A stretch of DNA of 58,006 nt from Chloroflexota bacterium (GTDB lineage Bacteria > Chloroflexota > Dehalococcoidia > SpSt-223). The stretch is from the NCBI GenBank assembly GCA_023512725.1, contig JAILZB010000003.1, forward strand, positions 1 through 58,006. Reading direction: 5' to 3'. Positions 49,056 through 58,006 of the stretch are shown piece after piece. Positions within the stretch are counted from its first letter, which is position 1. Every line of letters starts with the position of its first letter. Below the pieces are notes generated by a model. That model ran no database searches, was not told the DNA's origin, and worked only from the letters and a program-made list of their open reading frames with translations. The translations under genes and the position numbers were made by a program.

Positions 49056-50116
49056 AGGTCGGGCTCAGCGGGGAGTTCCTGCGCCGCCCCTGGACCGGGA
49101 GCGGGCAATACACCCTGCATCTTGCGGCGCAGCTTCGCCAGCTGCTGGGGGACCAGCAGGTAGTGCTGCTCGGCCAGGGAACGGGCAGGCCACTCGCCAA
49201 GCTCTGGTGGGAGCAGGTCGGGGTGGTCCGCGCGGCGCGCGCTGCTGGGGTGGAGCTGCTGCACGTGCCCTACTTTGGCCCGCCGCTCCGCTCTCCCCTG
49301 CCGCTGGTGGTGACCGTCCACGACCTGATCATGCTGGCGTTGCCCGAGCACCGGGGACCGCTGCTTTACCGCCTCTATACCCACCTGGCGCTGGTCGGAG
49401 CGCAGCGCGCCGACCTCGTGCTGGCGGATTCCGCCGCGACCGCCCGCGACCTCACCCGGCGCGGGGGCATTGCGTCCGCGCGCATCGCCATCGTTCCGCT
49501 CGGCTACGATGAGCGGCTGGCGGAGCCGGTCTCGAGCGAGGCGGTCGAACGCTACCGGACGCAGCGCGGGCTGCCCCCCTCCTTCGTGCTCTACCTTGGC
49601 GGGTTCGATGCGCGCAAGAACGTGCCCCTGCTGCTCCGCGCTGCCCAGCGCGGTGGTTGGCCACTCGTCATCGCTGGGGACCCCCCCCCACCCCGACCAC
49701 CGCTCTACCCCTCGCTGCCCACGACGAGCGCACGGGTGCACTGGCTCGGCCGCGTGGCGGAAGAGGAGAAACCGCTGCTTTACCGGGCAGCCAGCCTCTT
49801 CTGCTACCCGAGCCGGTACGAAGGCTTCGGCCTGCCAGTGCTGGAGGCGATGGCGTGCGGGGTGCCGGTCGTGGCGGCGGCCGCGACGAGTATCCCCGAG
49901 GTGGTGGGTGAGGCTGCCGTGCTGGTGCCGCCGGACGATGAACTGGCGCTGGTAGAGGCAGTCACCGCTCTACTGGGCGACTCTGAGCGGCGCGCCGAGC
50001 TGGCCGAGCAGGGTCAGGCGCGGGCTCGCCAGTTCAGCTGGGAGCGGACGGCACGCGAGACGCTCGCTGCCTACCAGCGGGTGCTCAGCCACGCCCCGGC
50101 ACGAGTGGTAGGATAG
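49052..50116 (+). CDS. GT4-family glycosyltransferase
   Basis: VLYLGGFDARKNVPLLLRA; CYPSRYEGFGLPVLEAMACGVPVVAAAATSIPEVVGEAAVLVPPDD. Confidence 0.93.
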   Translation: MKVGLSGEFLRRPWTGSGQYTLHLAAQLRQLLGDQQVVLLGQGTGRPLAKLWWEQVGVVRAARAAGVELLHVPYFGPPLRSPLPLVVTVHDLIMLALPEHRGPLLYRLYTHLALVGAQRADLVLADSAATARDLTRRGGIASARIAIVPLGYDERLAEPVSSEAVERYRTQRGLPPSFVLYLGGFDARKNVPLLLRAAQRGGWPLVIAGDPPPPRPPLYPSLPTTSARVHWLGRVAEEEKPLLYRAASLFCYPSRYEGFGLPVLEAMACGVPVVAAAATSIPEVVGEAAVLVPPDDELALVEAVTALLGDSERRAELAEQGQARARQFSWERTARETLAAYQRVLSHAPARVVG

Positions 50117-50131
50117 CCCAGCGGAGGACGT

Positions 50132-51133
50132 GTGAGAGCGATTGTGATCGACCAGTACGGCGAGCCCGAGGTGATGCGCTGGGGAGAGGTGCCAACGCCC
50201 GAACCGGCGCCAGGCGAGATCCTGGTGCGGGTCCAGGCAGCAGGTGTCAACCAGGCCGACCTCACCGCGCGGGCCGGCCGCTATCCGGAACGTCTCCCCG
50301 TGCCGGGCATCTACTTCTATCCCCTTCGCACGCTGCCGGCGGTCGTTGGCATCGAGGCGGCCGGGGTGGTGGCAGCGCTCGGGCCTGGCGCGCGCGGCTG
50401 GCAAGTCGGCGACCGGGTCTGTGGTTTCACCGGCTCGGGGGCCTATGCCGAATACGCCACCATGCTCGACTGGGTGGCGCTGCCCATTCCGGAGGGGATG
50501 AGCTTCGTCGAAGGGGCGGCAATTCCCGTCGCTTTTCTGACCGCCTGGTTGGCGCTCTGTGAACTGATGAACGTGCGCCGCGGCGAGACCCTGCTCGTCC
50601 ACGCGGTCGGGGCAGGGGTGGGGCAGGCGATGGTCCAGTTGGGAGTGCTGCTGGGCGCCCGCGTGATCGGCACAGAAGCGGTGGATGAGAAGCTGGAGCG
50701 GGCAGCCGCGCTGGGGCTGGCGGCTGGCTGTAATGCCCGCCAGCAGGACTTCGTGGCCTGGGCGCTGGAGCAGACGGGCGGGCGCGGTGTCGATGCCCTT
50801 GTTGATACCCTCGGGGGACCCGTGTTCGCCGCGAGCCTGCGCGCGCTCGCCCTCAACGGGCGGCTCGTTCCCCTCTCGACCTCGCTCGGGGGGACGCCCG
50901 AGATCGAGCTGGGGCAGATCATTGGCAAACATCTGAAGGTGTTCGGGATGTCGGCAGCGGCCATGCTGAGCCCGGACCGGATTGCTCGCTTTCGGCGGGA
51001 AGTGCTCTCCGCGCTGCCGACCCTGCTGCGCCCGGTCGTCGACCGGGTGTTCCCGATCGAGCAAGCGGCCGCGGCCCACCGCTACCTGGCGGGTGCCACC
51101 CACTTCGGGAAAGTCGTGCTTGCGCTCCCATGA
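50132..51133 (+). CDS. Quinone oxidoreductase-like MDR alcohol dehydrogenase
   Basis: MRAIVIDQYGEPEVMRWGEVPTPEPAPGEILVRVQAAGVNQADL; VHAVGAGVGQAMVQLGVLLGARVIGT. Confidence 0.9.
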   Translation: MRAIVIDQYGEPEVMRWGEVPTPEPAPGEILVRVQAAGVNQADLTARAGRYPERLPVPGIYFYPLRTLPAVVGIEAAGVVAALGPGARGWQVGDRVCGFTGSGAYAEYATMLDWVALPIPEGMSFVEGAAIPVAFLTAWLALCELMNVRRGETLLVHAVGAGVGQAMVQLGVLLGARVIGTEAVDEKLERAAALGLAAGCNARQQDFVAWALEQTGGRGVDALVDTLGGPVFAASLRALALNGRLVPLSTSLGGTPEIELGQIIGKHLKVFGMSAAAMLSPDRIARFRREVLSALPTLLRPVVDRVFPIEQAAAAHRYLAGATHFGKVVLALP

Positions 51134-52608
51134 GCCGGATCCGTCTGCGCTGCGGTGAGCTGATCGCCTTCGATGGCCAGCGGCACCGCCTCCTCCGCAA
51201 CGTCGACCTGGTCCTGCGTGACGACCGGGTCGAAGCGATCGGTGGCCACGTGCGGGGGCCCTTCGACCGCGAGATCGATGCCAGTCGCCAGCTGGTCGCC
51301 CCGGGCTTTGTCAACCTGCACGTGCATTCTGGCTCCACTGTCCCCACGCGGCTCGTGACCGAACGGCGCTATCCGGCCCTCTTCAACGCAAGCTATCTCG
51401 CCTTTAGCCCCCGGCGGGGCGCGCGGCCGATCGGGAGCTGGGAACGCGCGGACGCCGGCGGGCTGGCCACCGCGATCGAGCTGCTCAAGGCCGGCTGCAC
51501 GACGGTCGTCGACCTTGGACAGGGCATCGACCCGGCGGCAATGGTTGCGATCTATGGTCAGCTTGGCCTCCGCGCGTACCTCGCCCCCGGGTTTCGCTCG
51601 GGCGCCCATGTCTTCGTCGCGGGACGGCTGGTGATCGATTGGCTACCCGACGAGGGGCGAGCAGCTCTGCAGCAGGCAGTCGCCTTTCTCGAGCGCTATG
51701 CTGGGAGTTACGGGGGCAGGATCCAGGGAATGCTGTTCCCCTACCAGGGCGATACCTGTAGTGACCAGCTACTGCGCGAGACGAAGACAGCCGCACGGGC
51801 GCTTGGTGTTCGCATCCAGATGCACGCCGCCCAGAGCCTCTTCGAACTGCACGAGATGGTACGGCGGACGGGGCGGACGACCATCCAGCACTTTGCGGCC
51901 CTTGGCTTCCTCGGGCCGGAGGTCATCCTGGCGCACTGCCCGTTCATCACCGGCCATCCTGCGACCGGTCTGCCGGGTGACGAAGACCTCCGCCTCCTTG
52001 CCGCGCACGGTGTGACCGTCTGCCACAACCCGACCACCCTGCTCCGGCGCGGCCATCTCCTCTGCTCGTTCGACCGCTACCGGGCAGCGGGGGTCAACCT
52101 GGCGCTCGGGACCGACCACTTCCCGCGGGACATGTTTCAGGAGATGCGACTGGCCTCGATCATGGGGAAGGTGGCAGAGGGGGACCCTGGCGCAGCCGAT
52201 TCGCTCGCGGTCTACCACGCGGCCACCATCGGCGGGGCGGATGCACTCGGTCGGCCTGACCTCGGTCGGGTGTTTCCCGGCGCCAAAGCCGACCTGATCG
52301 TGGTTGACCTCAACCGGCTGGGGGCGTTGCCCCGCCGTGACCCCGTCCAGGACCTCGTCCTCTGTGGCCAGCCGAGCGACATCCAACTCGTGATCATCGA
52401 TGGACGGGTCGTCTGCGAGCGGGGCCAGGTACCGGGGATCGATGAGGAGCAAGTGGCAGCGGCCCTCCAGACAAACGCCGAGGAGATCTACGCCAGCGTC
52501 CCGGAATGGCACGCGACTGGGGCCACGGTCGAGGAGATGGCGCCCCGCTTCCTCGAGCCGATGAGCGAATACCACTACACCCCGCCAGCGGGGTCGCAGC
52601 CACATTAG
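51130..52608 (+). CDS. Amidohydrolase (TRZ/ATZ/chlorohydrolase-like)
   Basis: QLVAPGFVNLHVHSGS; MHAAQSLFELHEM; LAHCPFITG; VCHNPTTLLRRG; NLALGTDHFPRDMFQEMRLA. Confidence 0.9.
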   Translation: MSRIRLRCGELIAFDGQRHRLLRNVDLVLRDDRVEAIGGHVRGPFDREIDASRQLVAPGFVNLHVHSGSTVPTRLVTERRYPALFNASYLAFSPRRGARPIGSWERADAGGLATAIELLKAGCTTVVDLGQGIDPAAMVAIYGQLGLRAYLAPGFRSGAHVFVAGRLVIDWLPDEGRAALQQAVAFLERYAGSYGGRIQGMLFPYQGDTCSDQLLRETKTAARALGVRIQMHAAQSLFELHEMVRRTGRTTIQHFAALGFLGPEVILAHCPFITGHPATGLPGDEDLRLLAAHGVTVCHNPTTLLRRGHLLCSFDRYRAAGVNLALGTDHFPRDMFQEMRLASIMGKVAEGDPGAADSLAVYHAATIGGADALGRPDLGRVFPGAKADLIVVDLNRLGALPRRDPVQDLVLCGQPSDIQLVIIDGRVVCERGQVPGIDEEQVAAALQTNAEEIYASVPEWHATGATVEEMAPRFLEPMSEYHYTPPAGSQPH

Positions 52609-54458
52609 GGCTGCGCTGCCGGCCGAACCCCCACCAGGGCGCGCACTGCTGCCACGATGTGGTCGGCATCGATGCCCGCTGCCGCCCGGAGCTGAGCGGG
52701 CGTTCCCGAACCGGGCAGCTCACGGACGGCCAGACGCGTCACCCGGGGTAAGGCCACTCCCGCATCGGCCAGGCAATCGAGGACGGCGCTCCCCAGCCCC
52801 CCCTCCGGATGGTGGTCTTCCGCCACCACCAGGCCTGCCGTCTCCCGGGCCGCAGCGAGCAGCACCTGCCGATCCAGCGGCTTGACCGAATAGGCATCGA
52901 TCACGCGGATGGGCAGCCCCTCGGCCCGTAACGCCTCGTAGGCACGCAAGGCCTCGAAGACAGTCACCCCCGCTGCCACGACGGTCGCGCGGTCGCGCTC
53001 GCTCTGGCGCAGCACCTTCGCTCCGCCAATCGGGAACGCTTCGTCGGGCGGGTAGAGGGGCGGGGTTTTCTCGCGCGTCGTCCGCAGGTAGACGATCCCA
53101 CGGTGGGTGGCTGCCTCGCGGACAAGAGCAGCAGTCTGGTTGCCATCGCAGGGATAGAGCACGGTACTGCCTGCCACGGCCCGCATCATGGCGAGGTCCT
53201 CCAGCGCCATCTGAGAGGGACCATCCTCCCCGATCGAGACCCCCGCATGGGAGCCGCAGAGTATCAGGGTGGCGCGTGAGATCGCCGCCATCCGGATGAA
53301 GTCGAAGGCGCGGGTCACGAAGGCCCCGAATGTCGCCGCGAACGGCTTCCAGCCACGACTTTGCAGGCCGACGGCCGCGGCTACCATCAGTTGCTCGCGG
53401 ATATAGAGCTGGAAGAAACGCTCAGGCGCCGTCCGCTCGACCAGCTCGCTGTAGGTAGAATTCCCCACCTCGGCATCGAGCACAACGAGGGTGGGGTCCT
53501 GGGTAACGAGGGCCGCCAGGGTGCGACCGTAGGCCTCGCGGGTGGCGATTGGCTCGTGAAAGGTCGGCAGCGGCTGAGGTGGCGGAGCCGGCAGCGGGTG
53601 GCCCGGTTGCGGATTGGGCAACGGGGGAGTGAATTGGACGGGCGGGCGGAGGCCGCCCAGTTCCTGGTAGGCGCGCGCCGCTTCCTCGGGTGTCAGCGCA
53701 CGACCATGCCAGCCGTTGCGGTCTTCGAGGAACGAGACCCCTTTGCCTTTGAGTGTCCGCGCCACGATTACGGTCGGGCCATCGCCAGCGATTGCGGCCT
53801 CGTAGGCCGCTGCGATCGCCGGATAGTCGTGGCCATCGATTACGAGTGGTCGCCAGCCGAAGGCGCGGGCCCGCTCGGCGTAGGCCGCAAGGTTCCATCC
53901 CAGCGCCGTCTCGCCCGTCTGGCCGAGCCGGTTGACATCGATGATCGCGATGAGGTTGCGCAGCTTCAGGCCAGCTGCGGCATCGAACGCTTCCCAGACT
54001 GATCCTTCGGCCATCTCGCTATCGCCCAGTAGCACCCAGACCCGGATGGCCCGGCCCTCGAGGTACTGCGCTGCCAGGGCCATCCCAACCCCTGCCCCGA
54101 TCCCCTGGCCGAGCGAGCCAGTGGCGACCTTCACCCAGGGGAGAACAGGCGCCGGGTGCCCCTGCAGCCGGCTCCCGAGCTTGCGGTAGGTCAGGAACTC
54201 TTCCTCCGAGACTACGCCCACGGCGCGAAACATGCTGTAGAGCAGGGGAGAGGCATGGCCCTTGGAGAAGATCAACTGGTCGTTGTCGACGCGCTCCGGG
54301 TGCTGCCAATCGTAGCGGAGGTAGCTTGCCAGCAGCACGGCCATCAGGTCAGCGGCGGAGAGTGAGGAGGTCGGATGGCCAGACCCCGCCGCGGTCGAAC
54401 AGCGGATGCTATCGACCCGCAGCTGCCGCGCGAGGTCCTGCCATAACTGGGAGTTCAT
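52605..54458 (-). CDS. tkt: Transketolase
   Basis: LRVDSIRCSTAAGSGHPTSSLSAADLMAVL; ATGSLGQGIGAGVGMALAAQYL; GDSEMAEGSVWEAFDAAAGL; IGEDGPSQMALEDLAMMRAV. Start at ATG 54458. Confidence 0.93.
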   Translation of the reverse strand: MNSQLWQDLARQLRVDSIRCSTAAGSGHPTSSLSAADLMAVLLASYLRYDWQHPERVDNDQLIFSKGHASPLLYSMFRAVGVVSEEEFLTYRKLGSRLQGHPAPVLPWVKVATGSLGQGIGAGVGMALAAQYLEGRAIRVWVLLGDSEMAEGSVWEAFDAAAGLKLRNLIAIIDVNRLGQTGETALGWNLAAYAERARAFGWRPLVIDGHDYPAIAAAYEAAIAGDGPTVIVARTLKGKGVSFLEDRNGWHGRALTPEEAARAYQELGGLRPPVQFTPPLPNPQPGHPLPAPPPQPLPTFHEPIATREAYGRTLAALVTQDPTLVVLDAEVGNSTYSELVERTAPERFFQLYIREQLMVAAAVGLQSRGWKPFAATFGAFVTRAFDFIRMAAISRATLILCGSHAGVSIGEDGPSQMALEDLAMMRAVAGSTVLYPCDGNQTAALVREAATHRGIVYLRTTREKTPPLYPPDEAFPIGGAKVLRQSERDRATVVAAGVTVFEALRAYEALRAEGLPIRVIDAYSVKPLDRQVLLAAARETAGLVVAEDHHPEGGLGSAVLDCLADAGVALPRVTRLAVRELPGSGTPAQLRAAAGIDADHIVAAVRALVGVRPAAQP

Positions 54459-54542
54459 TCGCGGCGTTCCTAGGCTATCGAAATGGGAGCGCCGAAGCGC
54501 CAGGGGCATTATGCCAGGGAAGCCCCGACCGCTGCTGCCCGC

Positions 54543-55001
54543 TCAGCGACGGAGCGCTTCCGGCGGGTCGACGATGGCGAAGCTGAGCTCGCCGGAGGCC
54601 ACCAGCTTCTCGGCGACCGTCGCCACGGCCTGGGCGGTGCCGAAGCGCCCGCGGGTGCGGAGGACGCGCGTTTCCAACCGCAGCCGGTCGCCCGGTCGGG
54701 CAGGGTGGCGGAACTTCCAGCCATCGAGCCCGGTCAAGAGGGCGAGCTTCCCCCGGTTCTCCGGCAGGCCGAGCGCAGCGACCGCCCCCACCTCGGCCAG
54801 CGCCTCGACGATGATCGCGCCCGGGAGGACGGGAAAGGCCGGAAAGTGGCCACGCAGGACGTGCTCGTAGTACTGGCCAACGTCATCGATCTCGCCGATG
54901 GCATACTGGCCGAACTCGCACTCGAGGATGCGGTCGAGGAAGAGAAACGGCTCGCGGTGGGGCAGTAGTGCTTCGATCTCAGCCCGGGTCAAGCTTGGCA
55001 T
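54543..55001 (-). CDS. FabZ-like (3R)-hydroxyacyl-ACP dehydratase
   Basis: IEALLPHREPFLFLDRI; HVLRGHFPAFPVLPGAIIVEALAEVGAV. Confidence 0.9.
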   Translation of the reverse strand: MPSLTRAEIEALLPHREPFLFLDRILECEFGQYAIGEIDDVGQYYEHVLRGHFPAFPVLPGAIIVEALAEVGAVAALGLPENRGKLALLTGLDGWKFRHPARPGDRLRLETRVLRTRGRFGTAQAVATVAEKLVASGELSFAIVDPPEALRR

Positions 55002-55004
55002 GGC

Positions 55005-55853
55005 TTACTTCAGCTGAGCGATGAAGTCGAGGATGGCCGCGATAGCTTCCGCTGCTTTCCCTGTGTAGAAGTGATCTGCTCCTTCGATGGTGGCAATGGC
55101 CGAGGGCTGTGCCTGGATGGCCGCTGCCTGGAACGCCTCGAGGAGCCCATCCGGGATGAGTTCGCGCTCGGCACTGCCGCGCAGGAAGATGGTGGGGACG
55201 GTAATCCCCCCGGCGAGCGCGAGGGTATCGTAGCGGTCGTCGGCGTTGCGGTCGAGAAAGGCCCGTGGCGTGAAGTAGCTACGGCCCTGGAGACTTTCAA
55301 AGAGCAGCAGCTCCTCTGCCCGGCCAGCGGCACTGAGCTCTTGCGCGCGTTGCACTTCGCGCGCGAGCGTCTCCCGCTGGGGGGAGGCTTCCCAGCGCGA
55401 GCGACCGATCCGCGGACCCGAGACCTGGGCGAAGGCGACCACGCGCGGGTCGCCGCCCTGGGCCAGGAAGTAGCTCCCCTTGATCGCCCCCATGCTATGG
55501 CCGAGGAGCCCCACATGGCGAAAGCCGCGTCGTTCGAGTTCGGCGAGGGCGGCGCGGATATCCCAGCTGGCCTCGTGGATTACCTCAGCCGCCGAACCGT
55601 ACAGCTTCCCATTCGGCCGGTTGACCCAGGCGAGGTCATGGCCACGGGTCGAAAGGGTCAGCACCGGGTAGCCGGCGTCGGCGAAGGCGCTCGCGAACGG
55701 CCCCTGAACCTGGCTGTAGAAGGAACCGCCAATCCCTGGCAAGAGCAGCCAGGCTGCCACTGCTCCGCCAGGCCAGGGCGCCCGCGGTTCCCAGAACCCG
55801 CCAAAAATCTGGACTCCATCCTCGGTAACAAGCGGCACCACTTCGAGCTTCAT
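55005..55853 (-). CDS. Alpha/beta hydrolase
   Basis: ATG 55853 MKLEVVPLVTEDGVQIFGGFWEP; WLLLPGIGGSFYS; VLTLSTRGHDL; VGLLGHSMGAIKGSYFL. Confidence 0.85.
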   Translation of the reverse strand: MKLEVVPLVTEDGVQIFGGFWEPRAPWPGGAVAAWLLLPGIGGSFYSQVQGPFASAFADAGYPVLTLSTRGHDLAWVNRPNGKLYGSAAEVIHEASWDIRAALAELERRGFRHVGLLGHSMGAIKGSYFLAQGGDPRVVAFAQVSGPRIGRSRWEASPQRETLAREVQRAQELSAAGRAEELLLFESLQGRSYFTPRAFLDRNADDRYDTLALAGGITVPTIFLRGSAERELIPDGLLEAFQAAAIQAQPSAIATIEGADHFYTGKAAEAIAAILDFIAQLK

Positions 55854-55980
55854 CCGCTCACTCCTCCCCTCGGCTGGGCGTGGGCGCGGCCAGGCTGCCC
55901 CAAAGGCAGGGCTAGGCCCTCGCCCACGGTGGCGCCAGTATAACGGGAGGCGACGCCTGGCAATGGTAGACTGGGCTGCG

Positions 55981-58006
55981 ATGTCACCACGGACCGCCCC
56001 TCCCTTGCTTGCCGGCCTGCAGGTGCTGGCGACGGCCGACCGATCGGCGCTGGTCGCGGCGCGGCTGCTTGCCGACCTTGGTGCCAAAGTCACCATCCTC
56101 GAGCCCCTAGGGGGAAGCCCACTGCGTACCGTGCCACCGTTGGTAGGAGGTACCGGGGTGGGCTGGTGGGAACTCACACGGGGAGCAACGGTGGTGGCAG
56201 GCGGTGACGCAGAGCTCGCCGAGCTTGCCCAGGCAGCCGACGTGCTGTTCGATGGTCGCAGCCCTCCCCGCCCTGCCCTGTCTTCCCACCCCGGCCTCAT
56301 CAGCGTCCAGCTGACACCCTTCGGGCAAAGCGGGCCGCGGGCCCACTGGAAAGGGGGAGAGCTGATCGTCGCCGCGGCCAGTGGCTTGCTCTCGTTGGTG
56401 GGCGACCCCGACCGAGCGCCCGTGCGGATCGGTGGTGACCCGCTGGGTGCGCTCACGGGCGCCTGCGCGGCGACTGCTGCCTGCCTCGCCCTCCTCGACC
56501 CCGCACGAGCCTGCCGGCAGATCGAGGTATCAGCGCAGGCCGCGGCCGCCTGGGCCACCCACCCGACGCGCCAGCTCTGGCTGCTTGCCGGCCAGCTCAC
56601 CCGACGCTCGGGGCCCTGGCGGCCTTTCGGACAAGCTCGGCGCCGCCTGATCTTCCCCTGTGCCGATGGCTACATTGCGCTCCACGGCGTGCTCGGCCGC
56701 GAATGGCCAGCCTTCCTCGCCTGGCTCGCCGAGGAAGGGCAGGCCGCACCGTTCGCAGACCCGCGCTACGCCGCCGCTGCGGCCAGTGCCAGTCTCACCC
56801 CCGGCGGAATTGATCAGGAGCTAGTCGATGAGGTCGATGGGAAGATCGCGCTGTTCTTCCAGCGCTACCCCAAGCGGCTGCTCGCCGCCGAAGGGCAGCG
56901 CCGGCGCATCATCATTTTTCCGGTCAACACGCCATCCGACCTGCTGGCCGACCGACAGTTGCAGGCCCGGGGCTTCTTCCAGCCGGTCGCAGCGCCGGAT
57001 GGCCAACCGCTGCAGGTCCCTGGGGTGCCCGCTCGGATTGAACTGGGCCCGACGGCAGCGCCACCACCGCCGCGCCCGCCTACCCGGGGCCAGCCCCTCG
57101 CGGGGGTGCGGGTGCTCGATTTCTCCTGGGTGGGCGCTGGCCCACTGCTTACGCTCCAGCTGGCGGTCTACGGCGCCGAGGTCATTCGTATCGAGTCCAC
57201 GCTGCGGCCGGATGTCTTGCGGCTGAACCCACCCTACGCCCGCGGCGAGCCCGACCTGGAAGCAAGCGGCTACTTCGCTCCTCTCAATGCCAGCAAGCGG
57301 AGCGTCCGGCTCAACTTGAGCATCCCCGCAGGGCAAGCGCTGGCACGTCGACTCGTCCAGCGTTGTGACGTGGTAGTGGAGAGCTTTACTCCCCAGGTGA
57401 TGGAGCGCTGGGGGCTGGACTACCCCTCGCTCGCGCGGGAGGCGCCGGGGATCATCATGCTGAGCTTCTCCTTGCACGGCGCCACCGGTCCGGACCGCGC
57501 TGTGCTCGGCTTCGGAACCGTCCTCTCGGCGGAGGCTGGCTTCGCTGCCCTTACCGGTTGGCCGGACCGCGACCCGGTTGTGCCCGGGGTTCCCTTCACC
57601 GACTGGCTCGCACCCTATGCGGTGCTGCCGGCGCTCCTGGCTGCGCTCGCCCAGCGGCAGCGTACCGGCCAAGGCTGCTACTTGGACTGCTCGCAGCTCG
57701 AAGCGACGCTGGCGCTCTTGCGCGAGCCGCTCCTAGCTGCCCAGCTCGGGCTGCCCGCCGAGCGACTGGGCAACCGCCTGGCTATCGCCGGGAGAGACCT
57801 CGTCGTCCCCCATAACGTCTACCGCTGCCAGGGGGAGGAGAGTTGGGTTGCGATCGCGTGCTACGCAGAAGCGGAGTGGCAGCGGCTGGCGAGCATAGTT
57901 GGTGACCCGCCGGTCGCCGCGCAGGCGCCGCTGCCCGTGCGCCAGGCACAGCGGGAGGCGATCGATGCCTGGCTCGCCACCTGGTGCGGTGGGCGCACGG
58001 CGGAGG
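55981..58006 (+). CDS. CaiB/BaiF-family (class III) CoA-transferase, partial at right edge, apparent tandem two-domain form
   Basis: Open ORF absent from track: MSPRTAPPLLAGLQVLATADRSALVAARLLADLGAKVTILEPLGGSPLRT...; second half GVRVLDFSWVGAGPLLTLQLAVYGAEVIRIESTLRPDVLR...NASKRSVRLNLSIPAGQALARRLVQRCDVVVESFTPQVMERWGLDY. Confidence 0.88.
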   Translation, partial: MSPRTAPPLLAGLQVLATADRSALVAARLLADLGAKVTILEPLGGSPLRTVPPLVGGTGVGWWELTRGATVVAGGDAELAELAQAADVLFDGRSPPRPALSSHPGLISVQLTPFGQSGPRAHWKGGELIVAAASGLLSLVGDPDRAPVRIGGDPLGALTGACAATAACLALLDPARACRQIEVSAQAAAAWATHPTRQLWLLAGQLTRRSGPWRPFGQARRRLIFPCADGYIALHGVLGREWPAFLAWLAEEGQAAPFADPRYAAAAASASLTPGGIDQELVDEVDGKIALFFQRYPKRLLAAEGQRRRIIIFPVNTPSDLLADRQLQARGFFQPVAAPDGQPLQVPGVPARIELGPTAAPPPPRPPTRGQPLAGVRVLDFSWVGAGPLLTLQLAVYGAEVIRIESTLRPDVLRLNPPYARGEPDLEASGYFAPLNASKRSVRLNLSIPAGQALARRLVQRCDVVVESFTPQVMERWGLDYPSLAREAPGIIMLSFSLHGATGPDRAVLGFGTVLSAEAGFAALTGWPDRDPVVPGVPFTDWLAPYAVLPALLAALAQRQRTGQGCYLDCSQLEATLALLREPLLAAQLGLPAERLGNRLAIAGRDLVVPHNVYRCQGEESWVAIACYAEAEWQRLASIVGDPPVAAQAPLPVRQAQREAIDAWLATWCGGRTAE

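Overview
High-GC bacterial chromosomal window, about 58 kb and densely coding. Gene content and protein style suggest a Chloroflexi/Thermomicrobia-like thermophile, but this is inferred and not proven. Main blocks: (i) aroE followed by a 5' aroC fragment that runs in-frame into 2-oxoglutarate dehydrogenase E1-like sequence at the left edge; (ii) two tandem tRNA-Ser genes; (iii) mnmA; (iv) a pyrR-pyrB-pyrC-carA-carB operon behind a PyrR-type attenuator; (v) mixed metabolic, hydrolase and regulatory genes, including a kinase-like/VanY-like fusion with degraded catalytic motifs in both domains; (vi) a tightly overlapping six-gene minus-strand operon (RibD-type reductase, MDR dehydrogenase, PTPS/QueD-like, GT4 glycosyltransferase, membrane protein, SAM methyltransferase) that looks like an uncharacterised pterin-type glycoconjugate pathway; (vii) a divergent plus-strand glycan locus (two O-antigen-ligase-like proteins, NDP-sugar epimerase/decarboxylase, flippase-like protein, two GT4s); (viii) transketolase, a FabZ-like dehydratase and a CoA-transferase running off the right edge. 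No CRISPR arrays, rRNA genes, transposases or phage genes were seen. The best candidates for new biology are the six-gene pterin-like operon (38138-42541) and the pseudokinase/VanY receptor-like fusion (22493-24499). All calls come from reading translations and motifs; no database search was run.
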